Source: Streptomyces sp. CB00455 (GTDB lineage: Bacteria > Actinomycetota > Actinomycetes > Streptomycetales > Streptomycetaceae). From it: DNA of 64,000 nucleotides. The DNA lies in contig NZ_LIVQ01000004.1 in NCBI RefSeq assembly GCF_001905445.1, positions 454,175 through 518,174 on the forward strand, given 5' to 3'. Below, piece by piece: positions 59,955 to 64,000 of the stretch. Every line of letters starts with the position of its first letter. Within the stretch, counting starts at the first letter, position 1. Made by a program: the position numbers and the translations under genes. Under the pieces are notes generated by a model. That model was not told where the DNA came from. It was given only the letters and a program-made list of their open reading frames with translations, and ran no database searches.

Positions 59955-59989
59955 AACCCCCAGGACTCACTCGCCGTGACCTGGGGGTT
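59955..59989 (+). terminator. terminator downstream of tRNA-Thr
   Basis: Ten-base arms AACCCCCAGG/CCTGGGGGTT (59955-59964, 59980-59989) followed by TTTG. It ends the tRNA transcript and possibly the leftward integrase mRNA. Confidence 0.85.
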
Positions 59990-60075
59990 TTGCTATTTCC
60001 GGGGTCAGTCGGCGCGCGCGGCGGCTGGGGTCCGAAACCCCGTGCGTGAGCGATGCGTGAGCGGAGGGGCCGACG

Positions 60076-61686
60076 TCACCCCTTGTGGGCGGCCTTCTTG
60101 GCCTTGGCCTTCTTCTTCCCTTTGGCCTTCGCCTTCGCGGCTTGCTTGGCCTTCTTGGCGGCCTTGCGGGCCTGCTCCTCCTGCTCCGCCTTGCGTTGGA
60201 GGGGGACCAGCTTGGCCGTGGCCTCGGCGGCGCTCTTGCCGACGTGGGGGAGCACGCTCTGGTAGATGTCGCGCGTGATCCGGGTGTCGCTGTGGCCGAG
60301 CGTGTCCGACACGATCTTGATGTCGATGTCGGCCGCCAGCATGAGCGTCGCCGCGCCGTGCCGGAGATCGTGCAGCCGGATCGGCGGCAGCCCGGAGGCC
60401 GCCACGAGCCGCTCGAAGAGATCGGTGACCTTGCCCGGGTGCAGCCAGGAGCCATCCTCCTGAGTGAAGACGAGCCCGGTGTTCACCCAGGCCGCCCCCC
60501 ACTCGGCATGGTCGGCCTCCTGCTGCTTCCGGTGCCGCTCCAGGACGCCGACCGTGTCATCGTCGACCGCGACCACACGGAAGCCGCTGTCCGTCTTCGG
60601 CTCGGACGCCTCGACCTCCCAGCCGTCCTGGACCAGCTGCCCGGTCACGGTGAGGGAGTGCCGGTCGAGGTTGGTCTCCGACCAGGGCTGCCCGCACGCC
60701 TCGCCGCGCCGCAGACCGCGGAACGCGATCAGGTGCCACATGGTGTACAGCCGGTCGGGAGCGACGAAGTCGAGGAAGGCGCCTGTCTGTTCCGGCGTCC
60801 AGACCATCACCGGGGAGGGCTTCTCGCCGGTCTGCTCCCACTTGGCGACCCGCTCGTCCGTCCACACCAGCGCCTTTGGCTTGCGCACCGGATCGATCTC
60901 GACGTGGGCCGCCGGGTTGAACGTGATGATCTGCTGCCCGATCGCGTCGTTCAGGGACGCGCGGAGCGTGGCTTTAACGTGCTGGCGCGTGGCAGGGCCG
61001 GTCACCCGTCGGAAGGCCGGCATCGCGTCGATCGCCGCCTTCAGCGCCTTCCGGCGAGCACGGTTCTCGGCCCCCTTCCACGGGATCGTCGACAACTCCT
61101 CCACGGCTGCCCGCCGCTGGGCGTTCTGCTCCAGGACCTCGGCGTTGCCGTCGGCGATGGCCGTGAACATCTCGCTCAGGTGGCTGACCCGCAGCCGGTC
61201 AAGGCGCCGGTGCCCGATGTGCGGCTTGAGGTGCACACGGATGTCCGTCTCGTACCGGCTGATGCCCGACTTCCGGATCCGCTTGCCCGCCAGCCACCGG
61301 TCCAGCCACTCGGCCACGGTCAGGCTCCCGACGAGGTCCTGGCCGGCCTTGAGCCGCCGCCGGGTCTCCTCCACGTTGGGCAGCGGCAGCTTCTCGCCGC
61401 TGACCTCGGCCAGCATCTCAGCGACCAGCTGGGTGCCTTCGGGGTCGTCGGACTCGGCGAGCCCGAGCAGGGCGCGCACCTGGTCGAGATCGGCCTGCGC
61501 CGCCTTGACGTTGGCGTACCCGCCACGGGCGAACGATCGCCTGCTGCCGTCCTCGCGGGTCGGCAGCTCCTGGCGTATGGAGTACTTGCAGTGGTTCCTG
61601 CTGTTGCGCTTGGGGCAGGAAGTGCCGAGTTCCTTGCCGGTCTTGGGGTCGCGGCAGGAACAGCGCCGGTAGGTGGAGCCCTTCAA
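60076..61686 (-). CDS. int: tyrosine-type site-specific integrase
   Basis: A 536-residue tyrosine recombinase. The N-terminus has a Cys-containing segment (YRRCSCRDPKTG), then an AP2-like arm-binding part. Residues about 115-220 are the SAM-like core-binding domain (VAEWLDRWLAGKRIRKS). Catalytic Arg is in FRGLRRGEACG, the His-x-x-Arg in LHDLRHGAATLM, and GHSDTRITRDIY gives the second His and the Tyr. The last 55 residues are Lys/Ala repeats. It integrates the element into tRNA-Thr. The start overlaps the stop of the XRE gene (ATGA, 61683-61686). Confidence 0.93.
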   Translation of the reverse strand: MKGSTYRRCSCRDPKTGKELGTSCPKRNSRNHCKYSIRQELPTREDGSRRSFARGGYANVKAAQADLDQVRALLGLAESDDPEGTQLVAEMLAEVSGEKLPLPNVEETRRRLKAGQDLVGSLTVAEWLDRWLAGKRIRKSGISRYETDIRVHLKPHIGHRRLDRLRVSHLSEMFTAIADGNAEVLEQNAQRRAAVEELSTIPWKGAENRARRKALKAAIDAMPAFRRVTGPATRQHVKATLRASLNDAIGQQIITFNPAAHVEIDPVRKPKALVWTDERVAKWEQTGEKPSPVMVWTPEQTGAFLDFVAPDRLYTMWHLIAFRGLRRGEACGQPWSETNLDRHSLTVTGQLVQDGWEVEASEPKTDSGFRVVAVDDDTVGVLERHRKQQEADHAEWGAAWVNTGLVFTQEDGSWLHPGKVTDLFERLVAASGLPPIRLHDLRHGAATLMLAADIDIKIVSDTLGHSDTRITRDIYQSVLPHVGKSAAEATAKLVPLQRKAEQEEQARKAAKKAKQAAKAKAKGKKKAKAKKAAHKG

Positions 61687-62354
61687 ATGTCGTCCTCTTC
61701 GTCAGTGTCGGGTGGGTCGATATCGGCGAGCTCGGGCGGCAGATAGGGAAGGATCCCGCCGTGGCTGCTGATGTATGAGCGGGCCTCGCGGAGGGACTCC
61801 TTGGCTTGGGAGACTCGCTCGGCGAAGGCCGCATGGGCGCGTTGGGCGTCGGCGCGTCGGACCGGGTCCTTCTCGGTTTCGACGGCGTACTTTGCGTAGC
61901 CTTCACCCGCCATGGCGCTCTCGGCCTCAGACAGGGCTGAGATGTGCTGGCGCTGCCGGTGGAGCATTTCGTGGTCGTCCAGTCCGGCGTCGTCCTGGGC
62001 CGAGAACCAGAGCAGGGCCTCCCACGGAGGGATCCGCTCCTGGAGAGGCAGCCGCTGCACCTCGGGTACGTACCCGACGGGGTAGATCAGGCAGATCGGG
62101 TTAGTCCAGAGGGCCTCTGCCAGCACGATGACATCGACCAGCGGAAGGTTGGCCCTGCGGCCAGACTCCATGTTCGCGATCACGTTGCGAGGGATGGGGT
62201 GTCCAAGCAGCTCGCAGCGGTCGGACAACTCCTGTGCGCTCCAACCAATTTCCTTTCTCCGTCTCCGGACTTCGTTAGCCACGGTGGCCATGACGTGGTC
62301 CGCCCACTCCGGGACGTTGTCCTCGTCTTCATCATCAGATCCATGTTGTGTCAT
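61683..62354 (-). CDS. XRE-family helix-turn-helix regulator of the element
   Basis: A 223-residue protein with an acidic start (MTQHGSDDEDED). The HTH spans about residues 25-85: EVRRRRKEIGWSAQELSDRC, then PRNVIANMESGRRANLPL with the recognition helix. The middle and C-terminal parts are helical and charged (EMLHRQRQHISALSEAESAM). It ends with an acidic tail. It is probably the repressor or maintenance regulator of the element and is coupled to int by a four-base overlap. It is divergent from the excisionase gene across 93 bases, a likely operator region. Confidence 0.85.
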   Translation of the reverse strand: MTQHGSDDEDEDNVPEWADHVMATVANEVRRRRKEIGWSAQELSDRCELLGHPIPRNVIANMESGRRANLPLVDVIVLAEALWTNPICLIYPVGYVPEVQRLPLQERIPPWEALLWFSAQDDAGLDDHEMLHRQRQHISALSEAESAMAGEGYAKYAVETEKDPVRRADAQRAHAAFAERVSQAKESLREARSYISSHGGILPYLPPELADIDPPDTDEEDDI

Positions 62355-62447
62355 AGAGACACATTAGCTCGACCAGACTTGTTCTCGTAGGCCCGGAGCC
62401 GGACGTGCCACCGCGTTCGCCGACGGCTGTGACGAGAGGAGTGCTGC

Positions 62448-62678
62448 GTGCGGGAAAACCCGACCGGAACCAGGTCGAAGGGGATGAGTCGCGAGGAGGT
62501 GTTGGCCTTGCCGGCGGCCATTGACCTGGACACCAGCAATCGCGCGCTGGGCCTCGGGCGGAGCAAGGGCTACGAGCTGGCCAAGCGGGGCGAGTACCCG
62601 TGCAAGGTGCTGCGGCTGGGCAAGGCGTACCGCGTGGTGACCGCAGACCTGCTGGACCTGCTGGGCCTGGCCGCTTGA
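62448..62678 (+). CDS. xis: excisionase-like HTH protein
   Basis: A 76-residue protein from GTG, with GAGGAG 6 bases upstream. LPAAIDLDTSNRALGLGRSKGYELAKRGEYPCKVLRLGKAYRV is the MerR/AlpA-like winged helix of excisionases. An ATG 36 bases later, with GAAGGGG directly before, is less likely. It would direct the integrase towards excision. It lies divergent from the XRE repressor, the usual switch arrangement of actinobacterial integrative elements. Confidence 0.82.
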   Translation: MRENPTGTRSKGMSREEVLALPAAIDLDTSNRALGLGRSKGYELAKRGEYPCKVLRLGKAYRVVTADLLDLLGLAA

Positions 62679-62780
62679 GGCGGAGAGAAAGTAGCAGACG
62701 ATTCTGCGCGGAGCTGACACAGAAATGCTGGACTGTGCCAGGGGTCGGACGTACTGTTCGTCGTCGCCCGGCTCCGCCAA

Positions 62781-62823
62781 GGGCTCACGGGAAACGAATG
62801 AGCCCCCGACGCGCCAACGTCGG
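62781..62823 (+). promoter_or_regulatory. two adjacent stem-loops in the leader of the DUF3631 gene
   Basis: GGGCTCA/TGAGCCC (62781-62787, 62799-62805) is followed at once by CCGACG/CGTCGG (62806-62811, 62818-62823). They lie between xis and the DUF3631 start and could be a weak terminator or attenuator. No T tract follows. Confidence 0.4.
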
Positions 62824-62908
62824 AGGCCCCGGCAACATCCCCACACGCGATCACACGGTCAACCCGAGTGGCCTGCACGCACGCGGCCACACGAGAAGGA
62901 GCTGCCTC

Positions 62909-64000
62909 TTGAAACCTACGACATCCACGCCCCCTGCCGCACCCGCCAAGACGGGCTGGCCCGTGCCCGCGATCCCCGGCCAGCTGGATGCCCACCTGCG
63001 CGGCGCACAGGACGGAGAGCTCGACGCAGCCGCCGAATCCTCTGTCGAGGCCGATAGCCCTCCGGAGCCGCGGGCCCCCGCCTCGGAGGGGGAGCAGTTC
63101 CTGGACGAGCTGTGGACCACGATCCGCCGCTACGTGGTCATGCCCAGCGAGGAGGCCCTGACCGCCACCACGCTGTGGGCGGCAGCCACCCACCTGCAAA
63201 CCGTGTGGCAGCACGCCCCGCGCCTGGCGGTGGTCGGGCCCGCGAAGCGGTGCGGGAAGTCGCGGCTGCTGGAGGTCCTGATCGAGACCGTCCACGATCC
63301 GCTGATCACGGTCAACGCGTCAGCGGCGGCGATCTTCCGCTCGATCAGCGAGGGCAATCCGCCCACCCTGCTGGTGGACGAGGTAGACACGATCTTCGGG
63401 TCGGCGAAGGTCGCGGAGAAGAACGAGGAGATGCGCGGCCTGCTCAACGCGGGCCACCAGCGCAACCGCCCCACCCTGCGCGTGTCCGGCCCGAACCACG
63501 ACGTGCAGAAGTTCTCCACCTTCGCCATGGCCGCCCTGGCCGGCATCGGGGACCTGCCCGACACGATCATGGACCGGTCCGTGGTCATCCGCATGCGCCG
63601 CCGTGCCAGCGGCGAGAAGGTGACCTCCTGGCGTTACGGCCGCGACGACCTGGCGGTCAGGGCACTTCGGGAGCGGCTGGCGGCCTGGCTGGCCAGCGTC
63701 CGCGACGAGGCCATCGCGCTGGAGCCCAAGCTCCCGGTCGACGACCGCGCCGCCGACACGTGGGAGCCGTTGATCAGCGTCGCCAACCTCGCGGGCGGGC
63801 GCTGGCCGATGATCGCCCGTACGGCGTGCAAGGCCATGACGGACTACGAGTCCGGGCGGGACCAGGACGGCGGGCTGAAGATCCGCATCCTGACCGACAT
63901 CCGCAAAGCGTTCGCCAGCGTGGGTAACCCGCCCGCCCTGCGGACCGCCGACCTGCTGAACTTCCTTAACGAGGACCCTGAGGCGCCGTGGGCCGAGATC
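62909..64000 (+). CDS. DUF3631 P-loop ATPase of the element (5' part)
   Basis: The frame opens at TTG 62909, with AAGGAG 7 bases upstream, and runs without a stop to the window edge (364 codons). A Pro/Ala-rich N-terminus is followed by EQFLDELWTTIRRYVVMPSEE. Walker A is VVGPAKRCGKSRLLEVL and Walker B LLVDEVDTIFG, with FAMAALAGIGDLPDTIMDRS as sensor region and the basic RMRRRASGEKV. DUF3631 ATPases are found in actinobacterial integrative elements, probably as replication helicase or regulator. The 3' end is outside the window. Confidence 0.87.
   Translation, partial: MKPTTSTPPAAPAKTGWPVPAIPGQLDAHLRGAQDGELDAAAESSVEADSPPEPRAPASEGEQFLDELWTTIRRYVVMPSEEALTATTLWAAATHLQTVWQHAPRLAVVGPAKRCGKSRLLEVLIETVHDPLITVNASAAAIFRSISEGNPPTLLVDEVDTIFGSAKVAEKNEEMRGLLNAGHQRNRPTLRVSGPNHDVQKFSTFAMAALAGIGDLPDTIMDRSVVIRMRRRASGEKVTSWRYGRDDLAVRALRERLAAWLASVRDEAIALEPKLPVDDRAADTWEPLISVANLAGGRWPMIARTACKAMTDYESGRDQDGGLKIRILTDIRKAFASVGNPPALRTADLLNFLNEDPEAPWAEI

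Overview
This is a high-GC actinobacterial chromosome segment, almost certainly from a Streptomyces. The evidence is the GTG/TTG starts, WblA, BldG, a TTA codon (bldA type), DUF4244 and the helicase/Tad secretion neighbourhood. From about 7 kb to 59.7 kb it is an old, ordered core block. Recalled from memory, its gene order parallels Mycobacterium tuberculosis from ponA2 (Rv3682) back to the delta-prime gene (Rv3644c): PBP, WhiB-like regulator, two ArsA-type ATPases, RidA, MBL fold, crp, nth, nudix, marP, ephE-like hydrolase, acs, HAD/6C RNA/ssd, Tad genes, helicase, topA, delta-prime.

Left end (1-6.9 kb) is accessory and partly decayed. It holds two asparagine-repeat proteins (one cut by the window edge), a 3' fragment of a tRNA-Ser gene that looks like an integration scar, an unknown membrane protein, a frameshifted Streptomyces-type hypothetical gene butted against the 3' part of a creatininase gene, and an intact NucS-like nuclease/alkyltransferase-like fusion. 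It ends at tRNA-Pro(CGG).

Core block, first part (7-35 kb): metallophosphoesterase, GatB/YqeY, class A PBP, wblA, the ArsA pair, a five-gene coupled cluster (DUF4177, RidA, nudix, MBL fold, L7/L12-CTD membrane protein), nucleotidyltransferase, crp, nth, CoA-type nudix, MarP protease, alpha/beta hydrolase, holin-X membrane protein, nhaA, acs, a SulP-carbonic anhydrase fusion, a deacetylase-like lipoprotein, a CooC-like ATPase, a degenerate Fic-like protein and a HAD phosphatase.

Core block, second part (35-59.7 kb): a 6C small RNA and two DnaA-box-like sites precede a translationally coupled Tad-type operon (CpaE/Ssd, TadA, TadB, TadC, DUF4244, two TadE/G-like proteins). It converges on the DEAH-box helicase of the same neighbourhood, which is divergent from bldG and its anti-sigma partner. 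A 166-bp MITE-like element forms the stop codon of the anti-sigma gene. Then come hppA, a small lipoprotein, a methyltransferase, topA, a very large membrane-domain/thymidylate-kinase fusion, holB and a Tap-like lipoprotein hydrolase.

Right end (59.8-64 kb) is the start of an integrated element at tRNA-Thr(CGT): tyrosine integrase, XRE regulator, excisionase-like protein, and a DUF3631 ATPase that runs off the window. I found no CRISPR array, rRNA operon or biosynthetic cluster. The most distinctive items are the NucS/ATL fusion, the Tmk fusion, the 6C RNA and DnaA boxes in front of the Tad operon, the Asn-repeat proteins and the MITE at the anti-sigma gene.
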